Part shown: piece by piece, positions 13,271-23,830 of the stretch
How the letters are laid out: each line of letters begins with the position of its first letter
How positions within the stretch are numbered: position 1 is the first letter of the stretch
Assembly (NCBI GenBank): GCA_907165065.1
Contig: OU015523.1
Span: 23,463,834-23,527,833, forward strand
Length of the DNA: 64,000 nt
Origin: Caprimulgus europaeus
Taxonomy: Eukaryota > Chordata > Aves > Caprimulgiformes > Caprimulgidae
Direction of reading: 5' to 3'
Made by a program: the position numbers and the translations under genes
Notes under the pieces: model-generated
The model's input: the letters and a program-made list of their open reading frames with translations, nothing else
Told to the model about the DNA's origin: nothing
Databases searched by the model: none

Positions 13271-13912
13271 AGTCATAGAATCACAGAAGGGATGAGGCAG
13301 GAAGGCACCTCTTGAGATCCTCTAGTCCAACACCCCTGATCAAGCAGCGTCAGCCACAGCAGGTAGCCCAGGACTGTGTCCAGTCAGGTTTTGACTATCT
13401 CCAATGAGACTCATCAACCTCTCTAGGAAACCATCCTCAAAGTAAGAGATTTATCTTAGTGTTTCCTGTATTTCTATTTGTGCCCATTGTCTCTTGCTTT
13501 GTCACTGGGCACGACTAAGAACAGTCCAGTGCCACCTTCTTTCCTGTCCTTCATCATGTATTTTTACAGAGTGATAAAATCCCCCTGAACTCTGTTCCAA
13601 GCTGAATACCCCCAGCTCTCTCAGCCTCCCCTCATACATCAGATGCTCCAAGTCCTTAATCATCCCCATGGCCCCGCCCTGGATTTCCTCCAGTACATCT
13701 CTGTCTCTTGTACTGGGGAATCCAGCACTGGACCCAGCACTCCAAATGTGTCTCATGAGGTCTGAGCAGAGGGAAGGATCACCCCCCTTTATCTGCTAGA
13801 AATGCTCTGTATAATGTAGCACAGGAGGTTTCTGGTCACCTTTGCTGTGAGGGATCACTGCTGGAATTGGTGTTCACCAGGACCCACAGGGCCTTCTGAG
13901 CCGAGCTGTCTT
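13271..13912 (-). mobile_element. old CR1 LINE, 5'-truncated
   Basis: Read on the minus strand this is CR1 ORF2 3' sequence ending in the short UTR and a GATTCTATGACT tail (plus-strand AGTCATAGAATC at 13,271). Recognisable pieces include the segment encoding an RLRELGVF-like motif and the LEHLMYEGR-like segment upstream of it. Similarity to the CR1 consensus pattern is visibly lower than for the other copies, and the 5' half (13,750-13,912) is fragmentary, so it appears to be one of the older insertions here. Confidence 0.88.
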
Positions 13913-16900
13913 CTTTGACTCTACTATAAGTTTCCAATTCTTTTCTTCTGCAAAGGAAACTTTGATACAGACTTCTTGTATGATCCTTTATGATCTTTTC
14001 TGCCAACACAGATATTCCTAAGTCAAAAGATAATTTTTACTTCAGTAAGTACCCTGGGCCCAAAGCAGACAATGCCATGGAAGTACTAGTAGTTATTTCC
14101 ATACCCCTTCAATGAGTCTTGATCCTCCATATTTCTGAGAGCAGAGGGAACAATCCAGTCCTAAAATAATTTTGAATACTATCTACAGGTTTTGGTTATG
14201 TTTTGCTGAGTTGCTAAACTAAACATACAAAAAGAAAATCCTGAAGAAAAATATTTTTAAAAATAATTTTTATTAATCCCTTATATAATATTTTTCCCTC
14301 TCTAAGGCTCCTTCTGACAACTACTGAACCTTCCCAACCCTCCGCCCTTTCTTTTTCCAATGAAGTACAAGTCAGCACAGCACACTAAATTCTCTTGCTT
14401 GTCAAAAACATAACTAATGATTTAATCAGTGTTATTGGCACAGTTGTTGCAAAAAAGGATTTCTTAGTTTGCTTTCCCTGACTATCCTGCTGCTTCTGCA
14501 GTAATGCAAATATTCTGCAGCATCATGTTTTATCTGTGGCGACTGTGAGATTTTAAAATGTTCTTTTTATTTTCAAAAAATGTATCTAGAACGCAGAGGA
14601 AGATATGTGCAGTATTGCAATCTGGCTTTGAGGCAAGCTAGAAGCTGACCGAGGAAGTTCCTGTCAAAAAACCCACTATATGTGGGTGTAAAAATAATTC
14701 ACTATAAATCAGGAGTTCATTCTCAACTGTAGTACTGTGCTTAATTCCTTATCTTGCTAAGAGTTATAACAGACATTGAAGGATAATGAAAAACATATTA
14801 GAAATGTAGGAAAAAAAGCAGGTGAGATAATTAATAAATTGGGATCACCCCATTTAGAAAAGATATAGAAGAATGTTCATTCTTATAAAAGTGACTAGAA
14901 AAACCAAACTGAGCAGTCTTATCTTTCAAAGCTCATCAAATTTAAAACTAATGAAAGAAAATGCTGTGTAACTGACATGGCTAAACACTGAAACTGCTTG
15001 CTGTATCGAGATGTCAAAAGGTGTCAAGAGCTCAGAATATCTCAGTAGAGGAGTAGATCCCTCCTCATTAATAAGAACTTCTGAAGTTCTGGGTCTGAAA
15101 TGAAAAGATAAGTGTTGGTATAAACTATGCGTTTTAGATGACATGCCTTTATAACAGTCTGGAGCTAAAATACACATTATTTTGAATTTTATGTCATAAT
15201 TTAATTGGTAATCTCTTCCTGAATTTACAGCTGAACGCTTTCATCATGACCTTTCCTCCATGTTGAGAATTTGAGGTGTGGACACAGTTCTTTTACCACT
15301 GGAGAAATCAATAGACTTAAAAGTGTGTGTTGTCTTTCCCCCAGTCTTGTTTATGGATATAAATAAAGACTTATTTCTAAGTCCTCTATAAAGGTTTCAC
15401 TGATTGTTGACATCCTTCATGTCAGCCATCATGCCCCTTTGCTTACTTGTATCACATGTAAGTCAACCATTTCCCAGTTCCAATGAAAACTGAGACAGTG
15501 ATGTGAATCTGGGTAGTCGGATGGCTCCAAATCCCAGATACTCTATTTAATCTGGGCAGCACTTAAAATGTGCAGCACATTTAGCATCATAATATAGAAC
15601 CGTAACCCAAAGGTATCCATAAACTTTCTAATTTTCATTTTATGTCTAATTTTACATTCTACAGGTAACTTTCTTTCGTCTGGGGTTTTGAATGTTTTTA
15701 GTCTTTGCTGTTAATGAAACTATGGATGGATGCATAAATGTGATTTACATTTTCTTCTGAATGTCTCTGAAATTCATCATGATTCAAAGCACTTCAGGGA
15801 GCAAGTTTCACAGTCACAGAACAGCAGCTGAAGAAGGTCTGTGTTTTGCACATACAACCACTTTAAAAACAACTGGTCTTCAAATTTTCACTGTGTAGCA
15901 ACCATTCCTTGCTATTCCATATGCCCAAATAACTTCCACCCATCTTGGCTAAGACTAGCAAATCTTGTATCTTCTTCAGTGCTGCAGTAATAAATGTTCT
16001 TGAAGGTCCATTCAATTAACTTAACTGATACTGCACTAAACTAGACATTAGTACTTTCCTGATCTGGTAATACAGTCCATGGACATATAACTCTTATCTA
16101 AGAGATGGTAACAAATGGCTGGTGGGACTTCAATAACCAAAAGCAGGTGTTTACATGTGTCAGGCATGAAGGTGACAGTTCAAATGATCTAAGGAAATGT
16201 AGTGATTTATGAAATATTGCTTGGTAACATCCACAAAATTCCCAGACTAAAAAATAAAATTGTAAAAAATACAACACTGCTAGCTAATAAGAAAGAAGGG
16301 TGCTTGCATGAAATAATGGATGGGGTGTGTGTTCATAAGAAGCCCATAAAAAAAGTAAAGTACACAACTGCAATGTTGCTGAATATGTAGGCAGTTTTAT
16401 TTGAGACAGCTGGAGGACCTTAGCATTGGCAGTTTCATTCTCAGGTAAAATAAACAATGTGTCCACAATCCCACCCAAATATTTGAAGTTGATAGTGATG
16501 GGGTAATAAAAATCCATGAATGTCTTCTTAGTATCTGAATAATTTCAAGATCGTTTAAAGTTTCTGTAACACAGAGGAGAGTTCCTTATTTAAAGTGATT
16601 TGAAACAGAGTGGAAACAGTGGTTTTGACTCTTTCTCATAAAATGGTAATCCAAAATGACAGTAATTTCAGATCTTTATGAAGGTGTCTATAAGATGTTA
16701 AGAACTTCAAACATAACAGTGGTGCAAACATTTATGAAACTCTTTTGTTTATTGTGCATCATTTCCTCACCACAATAATGCTTTTGTTCACTGTTATATA
16801 AGTTATCTTAGTGCCATTTTAATTGTTCTTCAGTGTTCATAGGAAAGAATCCTATTTGGGATAATTACTCACTTTGGAGATGATCCGCAATTTGGTTCAT

Positions 16901-19670
16901 GAGCACCTCTGAAAATTACCATGTCTACAGAAGGCACTTTCCTGCAAGTGCAACATACTGGATTTACAAGAAGGGCTATTTTGTCTTTTTTCTTTTGCTT
17001 TTCTCTCTCCTTTCCTGTCCAAAAATACATTTGATAATTGCTCTTGGATGTGCCAATTTCCTTACAACTCTTCACCCGTTATTTCTAGACATATGATCTC
17101 TCTGCGCTTCCTTTGTAACTGTGTCATTATCCTAAGTTCCTCTAAAAGGCTCAGCTAATTTTAAGGTGCCTCCTTAACATTTCAGTGTATGTAAGATGAG
17201 TAAGCAAATCCAGCTGGATGTCTTGGCAACTTGGGTCTCCACAGGGAAACATGTATTTCCCTATAAATATCCATAAAGAAATCACCACCAAGACTTACGT
17301 TTTTGTATTTAATTTCATTTGCACTGAATATGCAAACAACAATTTAAAAATAAAGTAATCCTTGCAAAACCACCATGGAGGTGGTTTTTACAAACAAGTT
17401 CAGTCACAACAAGTTTACAGATTCTCAGTTCTTGTAAACTGACTTAAGTGCAGTGATGGTGGTTTAAAATGGTTGCCAGAGCCTAATTTTGCCAGTTTTA
17501 TTCATACCAGCTGATAGGCTACTGCAAAAACAATCACACTGAGTGAAATAAGTAAGTAACATGAAGAAAAACTAATTATGCCTGTCTCTTTGCTAACTTC
17601 ACAGGTAGTCAAACTCTGTAGGAGAAAAGCTGCATATGACAGCACGATTGTGAAAGCTGGAGGCTACTGTGTGCCACATAAAAGATAGGGAGCTTACAGA
17701 TATATCTAATTAGATTCTGAGTATGATATCCCAAAAGATCTAAGGTACTAATCAAACATGTATGTAGTATTAGGTAAAATTTTCCCTTCTTTTCCCCTGA
17801 GATTTTTCCAGCAAGTCTTTTCAGTCACTGGAGTTGTACTTTAATTGCTTCAAGAACCTATCAAAGTTGATTTCCGCACCTTTGGAATAACTGCACTGAC
17901 AGAATGATTACTATGCTTCTTGATGTTGCACTTCTTGGCAGTTCATATGGGATAATACTCACTGTGGTTCATTTCTGGTCTTATTTTTAAAACTTATATA
18001 GCATGAAAATGTTTGTTTTCTGACAACATGTTTGTTATGCATGTGATACTACCCAGAAATAATGTTTTCTAATTCCCTAATCTAAGTACAGCCATCAAAC
18101 TCCATAACAGGCTTCCTCGTCAATAAATAGCATGATCTTTAAAGATAAATGTCATCAGCCAAAGAATGGCAAAGACTACAGGTGTGTTGTTATTAATTCC
18201 AATTAGTGTTTTACAGCACCTTGAAATGCTCATGTTTTGGTTCATTTAATGCATGGTCGCAAACACCAGGAGTCATATAGATACAGATGGCAGAAAAGCT
18301 GACCACTTTTTCTGCGTCTTTCTAATCTCTGTTTGCGTGACCTCAGTGTGATATGCTGTGTGTTTCACTATGATACGCTTTTTTAAAGATCTTTCTTCTG
18401 TAACAAATATGTTCTTCCATAAGCAGCAGAAACAATGAAGCCCTGCATGCTTAGGTACTTTGTCCCCTCCTTTCCATCCCTCCACTGCATGGTCATACCT
18501 TTTAAGTGGTATATGTGACACAGTACTTGGAGCTACATGTCTACTGATGGATGAACCAGCTGCAGTCTCCTCCTTCAGCAAGGTCTCTCTCTTTTAGAGT
18601 ACTCATACAAGAATGTGACTATCTTTGAGATTTATATCTATCTTTTGTTGCTGTTACTCCATTGCTTCAGAGAGGCAAAGAGCAGGTTCCCCTTTCCCTT
18701 GAGAAGCTGGACTAAAAACAGATTTTTCCAAATCCTGCAGTAATGTGGCATGGACAGTTTATATTACGGGCTCTGCTCACTGCTGTGGACAAGTAATTAG
18801 GCAGACTGCTGAGGCCAAGGAATCCTGTTTGTAAGCAAAACATCTCATCCCATTTCAAAGGAGGGCCTCTGGCTACTCAGATCTAACACTGGTGAAATTA
18901 TCATATTTACGGTAGAAAATAAGCAACCTTGGGATAGTAGCGTTCTTTCTATTATGTTTAGTTCTTGTGGGGCAAGACTTCCTACTTGCTTCCATGTTGT
19001 GTCTTGGTGGGGTGTCTTCTGTACATGTCCTTGCATCTATGCACCTGTGAAGATCAAGGTGCTTCTGTAGTACTTTTGGCCCTCAATTAAAGGAGACTAT
19101 AACAGATGTTAAGGTATGCATACAAGTTATTTGGTTTTATTTGTTAATAAATATTATTTATTAATATTGTTTTTATTTTCTCTATTTATTCCACTTTTGC
19201 TGAAGTACCAAACATGTTAAAACCAAAAATAAATTGTATAAATTTGGCATCTTATCCACTTCATGGTGAAGGTTCCTTACTTTTGGCTCAGTAAGATTTA
19301 TATTTCTTTTACTTTAAGGTTTTTTTCTAATATTTGTTTTCATCATCTTTCCATATTAATCTATTAATGATGTCTATTTGTGTAGTTGGGCACTCGGGCT
19401 GATGGAAACTTCTTACCTGTGAAAATTCCTTCACCAAAATACCTCCTTTGGTTGACCTTTCCTGAACCTGCACTAAAGGCCCCAGCCAAAATTTCTGCAA
19501 CTAGGTATCTCTCCTGGCATTCAGAGGCAGAATGGCTCCTAAATATATATCCACTTCTTACCTAAAAGATTTTGCTGAAGCTGCCACATTTTAGATTTCC
19601 AAAACTGTATGAGGAGTTAATAGTTCCATGGTCACTTAACTATACATGAAAATGACCCTGTCCGTTTTAT
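13913..19670. other. AT-rich intergenic DNA
   Basis: No gene or clear repeat is seen in about 5.8 kb. ORFs here (for example 18,273-18,581 minus) are short, AT-driven and show no family features. Confidence 0.6.
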
Positions 19671-19676
19671 ACTAGG

Positions 19677-20679
19677 GGTGGTGGTTTAACCCACAGTAGG
19701 ACCATGTGGTCCCGCAGTCACTCCCCCTACCTGGTGAGATGGAAAGGGAATCACAACAAAAGGGACACAGATTAGGATGAGGACAAGGACGGCTCCCTCA
19801 CCAGTTATGGTCACGGGCAAAACAGACTCAACTTGGAGAAGAAGAATAAATTTAATTTGTTACCATTCATCCGAGTAGCAGAGTGAGACATAACAACCAC
19901 ACCTTAAGACATCTTTCCCCACCCCTCCCTTCATCCCGGGCTCAAATCACTTTGCTCCTGATTTTTACTACCTCCTCCCCCTCAGTGGTACAGGGGACAG
20001 GGAATAGGAGTTGCAGTCAGTTCACCATTGCTGCTTGTCCCAGCATGAAAGTCCAGGAAGATGTTCGAAAGGAAGATTCCCGTGGAGTCACGGACCTCTT
20101 CAGGCACAGCTCCTAGCTCTGGCATGGGGATGTCCACAGGCTGCAGATGGGCCTCCAGCCCAGCGCACCTCCTCAGCCCCCGGCTCTAGGGGTCCACCCC
20201 CGCTCTGGCATCGAGCAACTCTGGGGTCTCAACTTCAGTCATACTCACCCTCAGGCTCAACTTTTCTGCTCCAGTGTGGAGTCTTCCATGGTCTACATGT
20301 GGGTATCTGCTCTGCCGTTGAACCTCCAAGAGCTGCAGGAGACCCCCTTTACCTTCTCCTACTCCATGTGGTTGAACTGGGTGTCTGAGGTTCTGTGTTC
20401 TCCCTCTCCTCCTCCTTCCAATGAAGCTGTCTCTTTATTTTGGCCGATGATCATCTTTTATTCTGGTCAATGGCCTCTCCTCCAGGTTCTCTCCACTTTT
20501 TTCTATTCAAGACAGTCCTTCCCCTCACAAAACATGGATTTGCAGAAACATTTCTCTATTGCTTATTGTCTCAGCCTGGGCTGGGAGGGGTACATCTTGG
20601 AGCCAGGTGAGCTTTTCCGAAGCTTCTCACAAGGTGGCCCCTTCCCCAACTACCAAAAACTCTGCCGCCCCACAACACA
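19677..20679 (-). mobile_element. diverged solo LTR related to the 4.1-kb LTR, antisense
   Basis: The plus-strand end reads GGTGGTGGTTTAACCC (first base mutated from the expected T), and the other end CCCACAACACA. It is flanked by CTAGG at 19,672-19,676 and 20,680-20,684, a 5-bp target duplication. Several blocks align in order with the LTR at 4,145-5,291: GGGCAAAACAGACTC near 19,817, the AAGAC..CACCCCTCCCTTC block, the GGTCAGTTCACC-like block, CTGCTC..unit remnants, and AAGCTTCTCAC near the right end. It is shorter (about 1.0 kb) and much more mutated, so it is older or a different subfamily. It ends about 750 bases before the NCAM2 CpG island. Confidence 0.85.
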
Positions 20680-20684
20680 CTAGG

Positions 20685-21424
20685 TTACAAAAATCTTTTT
20701 TTCCAAGAGCTGGGCCACGTGGTGTGTAGTTGAGCAAGAAGGTTCTGTTTTCAGGTGACGTACACTGACAAACCAACAGCACAAAGTTCTCGCTCTCCCC
20801 TCTACCGGTATTGTCTGTACATGTCCCCAACTATCCTAAAGCACCATCTTCTGAGTTTTATCACATAACTTCTTGATCCCAGCAAGATCTGGCTACGTAA
20901 TTACTTCCTCCTATATTTTGTAATTTTATAAGACTACTGTGCAGCTAGAGTCAAGCTGAAGGTACTGGTCATATCACTTGTATTAGTTTTCTGCAAAAAG
21001 ACTCTCCTCCCCCCCAAACCCCAAATCCTCTAGAAAAGGGCAAAAAGGGGATTTGAAAAATTACTAGGGTTGTGTTAATTTGGGTAAATCTTTTATTAAC
21101 TGCCAGCACTGCTACTTCACATTGAAATAAATCCACTTCTATCACCTTCCATGTATCATACAGGTGGTAAGGTGACAAATTTATAGAGGCTGCTTTGGAG
21201 ACCACAGCTTGATTAACATAAAAAAATACCTCGTCAAAGTCAAGCTGGACAAGAACCCATCTGTTCTTCCTTTTACTTCACAGCAGGTTTTTTTTTCCTT
21301 ACAAAGAAAGATCCTCAGTGAGACAACACTGAGGCATCAAAAAGGTAGACAATTATTTTTTATCGGTTTTATTTCACACCGTCGTAAATAGTAGTGCTAT
21401 TTCCCCCCCAGTACTACTAACAGA
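20685..21424. other. sequence immediately upstream of the CpG island
   Basis: AT-rich to neutral DNA between the LTR and the island. No gene or clear repeat is seen. A short C run (21,010-21,016) and a T run (21,290-21,297) are present. It could contain proximal regulatory sites. Confidence 0.5.
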
Positions 21425-22079
21425 ACTCAAAACACGCGAGTTGCCAGACAGCGAAACAAACCGGTATAAACACGACGGGCTCAGCTGCAGGCCCGCCTGC
21501 ACGCCAGGCTCGCCACGCTCCCGACTCCCTCCCACGCCGCAGCACGTTACCGCGCGCGGAGTGCGGGGATCGCTGGGCCTCGCGCCGTCCCGGCCCCCTC
21601 CGCTCTGCTCCAGCCCACGGGCGCCTCGCAGGAGCGGGCGGCAGGCGCCCGCTGCCCCCTAACGGAAGCCTCGCGGGCAGCCGTTGGGGGCGACACCGCC
21701 GCGAGCCGGGGCACTGCGGAGGGAAAAGGGGAAGAGGGGAGCCAGAGCCAGAGCCACGCGCGCGCGCAGCCCAAGCGCTGCTCTCGGCTCTCCCGTTACA
21801 GGAGGCTGAGGCTTCCCGTGAGGCTTAGCCGTTAAGCTGCCGCCTCTCTCTTTAGGCTGTCTCCCTTAAGTCGACGGCGGCAGCAGCAGCCTCGGAGGGA
21901 CAGCGGCCGCAACGCGCGTGAATTGCGTCACCGGCCCCCGGGGGGCTGCCGGCGGGCAGGAAGGGAGGGAACCTTCGAGCCAGCGGCCGCTTCTCCGAGC
22001 GGCGGCAGAATCTGCCGCTGCTGTCGTTCTTCAATAATACGCCTCTGCCTGTGGCGCGGAGGGATCCGCGCGGGCTGCC

Positions 22080-22154
22080 ATGTGCCCGCCTCCTTCGCGG
22101 CGGCCGCTTCCTCCCCGATATAGTGCGGCGCGGGGAGGTGCTGGTAGTCACTAG
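22080..22154 (+). other. candidate upstream ORF in the NCAM2 leader
   Basis: An ATG at 22,080 opens 24 codons rich in Pro, Arg and Gly and stops at TAG 22,152-22,154, 107 bases before the NCAM2 start codon and in another frame. It is the only ATG between there and 22,262. It can matter only if transcription starts upstream of 22,080; a start directed by the weak TATA-like site at 22,117 would exclude it. Confidence 0.3.
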
Positions 22155-22261
22155 GCGAGCAGTGGTACGCGGTTGCGTTGCTGTACGGGAAGCAGCAGGG
22201 TTTGTCTGGTCTGTTTGAGCACCTCCAACTTGGAACTGTCCACCGGTGTCAGCTCCTGAAC

Positions 22262-22313
22262 ATGAGCCTCCTGCCTCTCTACCTGCTCGGATTGCTCCTC
22301 ACTAGCGGGCAAG
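22262..22313 (+). CDS. NCAM2: NCAM2 exon 1, coding part (signal peptide)
   Basis: The 52 bases encode MSLLPLYLLGLLLTSGQ and the first base of a split codon, then a consensus splice donor AAG|GTAGGG with GT at 22,314-22,315. The peptide is a hydrophobic leader of signal-peptide type. It closely resembles the N-terminus of mammalian NCAM2 as I recall it (MSLL...FYLLGLLVSSGQ followed by Ala), and the phase-1 end with a leftover G fits an Ala codon at the start of exon 2. NCAM2 is a neuronal immunoglobulin-superfamily adhesion protein (five Ig and two fibronectin III domains, with transmembrane or GPI-anchored forms) acting at the cell surface, notably on olfactory axons. The start is well fixed: there is an in-frame TAG at 22,145-22,147, no in-frame ATG between it and 22,262, and A at -3. 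The exon lies in a strong CpG island. The rest of the gene is outside the window. Another Ig-superfamily leader exon is possible but matches less well. Confidence 0.82.
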
Positions 22314-22631
22314 GTAGGGAGGAGGGCTGCTTTTTCTTTTTTTTATTTTTTTTTTTTTATTTTTAAAATACATTATTGCTTATACTGTCTACTCGGTCAG
22401 ATTAACATATAACCGGAAAAGAAATGGAGGAAAAATAAAGCAATGTATCACCCTGGAACCAAATTAAAAAGGACCTAAAACTTGCTTCATCGCCGCCCTC
22501 CCCCCCCTTTTCCTTTTTTTAAGTCTTCGAAGCGGGGAGAGGAATCGTTTATGAGGGAAAAGAAAAAAAAAAAAGCTAGAAGGTGTTAGGTGAACTTAAC
22601 TGTTTTGCATGGGGTTTCGCCTTTATTTTGA

Positions 22632-22642
22632 GGGGGGGGGGG
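22632..22642 (+). repeat. G(11) homopolymer
   Basis: Eleven consecutive G residues early in intron 1, within the GC-rich promoter neighbourhood. Confidence 0.9.
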
Positions 22643-23082
22643 ATAAATGTGAGGGGGAGATCAAGGCATCCAAAAAAAATGTAGCTGCCTGGGGTCGCGC
22701 TTTAAAATACGCGTCTGCTTGAAGGGAAGGCAACGTGGGCTTCATTTTTAGGACCAGAGAGAAGTGCTGTCGGTAAAGCCAGTGAGAAATCCTACCTGAA
22801 GTCTGCCTGTCAGGCTTTCTGCTCTTCTGAAGGCTGTTTCTCTCGCTCTGCGGGGACACCGAGCCCCCGGCTCGGGGGGTGGTGGCGGGGGTAGGGGGAA
22901 GCACTGCCGCGGGAGTGTGCGCGGATGCCGAGACTTTTTGTGATGCGATGGCGCGGTGGAGGCAGGTGTGCGTGGAGAAGCGGCATGCTGGGGCTGCGCC
23001 TCTGGGCACTGTTCGCCTTTTGCATATGTATGTGCATATCCATACGGTGCTTCGTAAAATACGGGCTTGGGGGCTGTGGTGT

Positions 23083-23176
23083 GGCTGTTTTTTGGGGGGT
23101 GTTTTTTTGTTTGGTTGGTTGTTTTTTAGGGGTTTTTTTGTTTTTGTTTGGGGTTTTTTTTTTGGGGGGGAGGGTG
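23083..23176 (+). repeat. G/T-rich low-complexity tract
   Basis: Alternating runs of T and G (for example TTTTTTGGGGGGTG and GGGGTTTTTTT) with several G runs of four or more within about 95 bases, on the NCAM2 sense strand. It has G-quadruplex potential and is the first of a series of similar tracts in intron 1. Confidence 0.85.
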
Positions 23177-23516
23177 TGTGAAATATTTATTTATTTTGGA
23201 TGTCACCGATGTGATTACTTGAGGATTCACTTCAGAAGACGGGGAGGGGAAGGGCCCCCAGGAGCGCGTTCGTGCGCAGTGTGACACGGCGACGGTGCCC
23301 CGCCATGAGAGGCCGTCGCGGTGCTTGGGGGCTGCTGGGGCAAGTTTCTGGCGTTCGTTTTGGGGTCGGTCCGGGATGCTGAGCCGCGCTGGGCTGCCTG
23401 TGCCTCTTGTGGGATCCCCTCTGCGAGACGCTTGAAAGCGCTATGTTGCCCGTACCTGAGGGGATGGGCGGGGGCCCGCGCTCGGGGCCTTTTGAAGGAG
23501 GTTTTTGAGGGAGAAA

Positions 23517-23538
23517 ATTAAATAAATAAATAAATAAA
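23517..23538 (+). repeat. (AAAT)n microsatellite
   Basis: About five AAAT/AATA units within the CpG-rich shoulder. Confidence 0.85.
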
Positions 23539-23606
23539 AATCACCTGAGTGTCAGCGGAGGCGTGAGAGCGGCGGGGACCAGCCCTCGGCCCCTGGTTTC
23601 GCCGCC

Positions 23607-23625
23607 TTGCAGCAGGGGGCGGCAG
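23607..23625 (+). promoter_or_regulatory. candidate CTCF site in the promoter shoulder
   Basis: The stretch reads CAGCAGGGGGCGGCA at 23,610-23,624, matching the core of the CTCF consensus (CCASYAGRKGGCRS) at most positions. It is a motif match only; GC-rich DNA yields such matches by chance. Confidence 0.4.
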
Positions 23626-23830
23626 AGCTCCACGGCGGCCGCCAGTGCTCGGGCTGTGCCCAGCGGCGGGACAAGAGCAGCTTCGCCTACCGCCCCCTCT
23701 GCGGGCACCGAGGGGGCTCGCCCCGGGGCGGGTGGGTGCGGGTAGGTGCACGTGCGTGTAGACACCCGCGCTCTGGAGCTCCTGGACTGACCGTTTCACC
23801 CAGACGCTACACGGTGTCTAGTGAGAGGGT

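Larger units (their letters stand above)
21425..22330 (+). promoter_or_regulatory. NCAM2: CpG-island promoter and 5' UTR of NCAM2
   Basis: Base composition changes sharply near 21,425 from AT-rich DNA to dense CpG and GC-rich sequence, and this continues through exon 1. This is the usual promoter type for a broadly regulated neural gene. There is no strong TATA box; a weak GATATAGT lies at 22,117-22,124. A TGCGTCA (CRE/ATF-like half site) lies at 21,924-21,930 and an alternating CG run (potential Z-DNA) at 21,755-21,768. The transcription start is not visible from sequence, so the UTR length is unknown. The ORFs on both strands here have no homology signal and are expected by chance in GC-rich DNA lacking stops. 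Divergent antisense transcription is possible but not shown. Confidence 0.75.
22850..23830. promoter_or_regulatory. intronic GC-rich, CpG-rich shoulder of the promoter
   Basis: After about 500 bases of AT- and homopolymer-rich intron start, CpG density rises again, most strongly at 22,855-22,990, 23,240-23,500 and 23,555-23,770. It is split by a G/T-rich tract at 23,083-23,176 and an (AAAT)n run at 23,517-23,538. ORFs occur on both strands, with no family resemblance I can name. It may be a downstream promoter, an alternative first exon or an enhancer, but no splice-competent coding exon is recognised. Confidence 0.5.

Noticed and set aside
20147-20683. A 178-codon ORF as a gene
   Set aside because: It is contained in the diverged LTR at 19,677-20,679, and no domain is recognisable.
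22225-22275. A REST/NRSE silencer over the NCAM2 start
   Set aside because: Only part of the consensus is matched around 22,248-22,262, with mismatches at core positions.
22178-22366. An N-terminally extended NCAM2 start at 22,178
   Set aside because: The codon there is TTG, not ATG; the first in-frame ATG after the TAG at 22,145 is 22,262.
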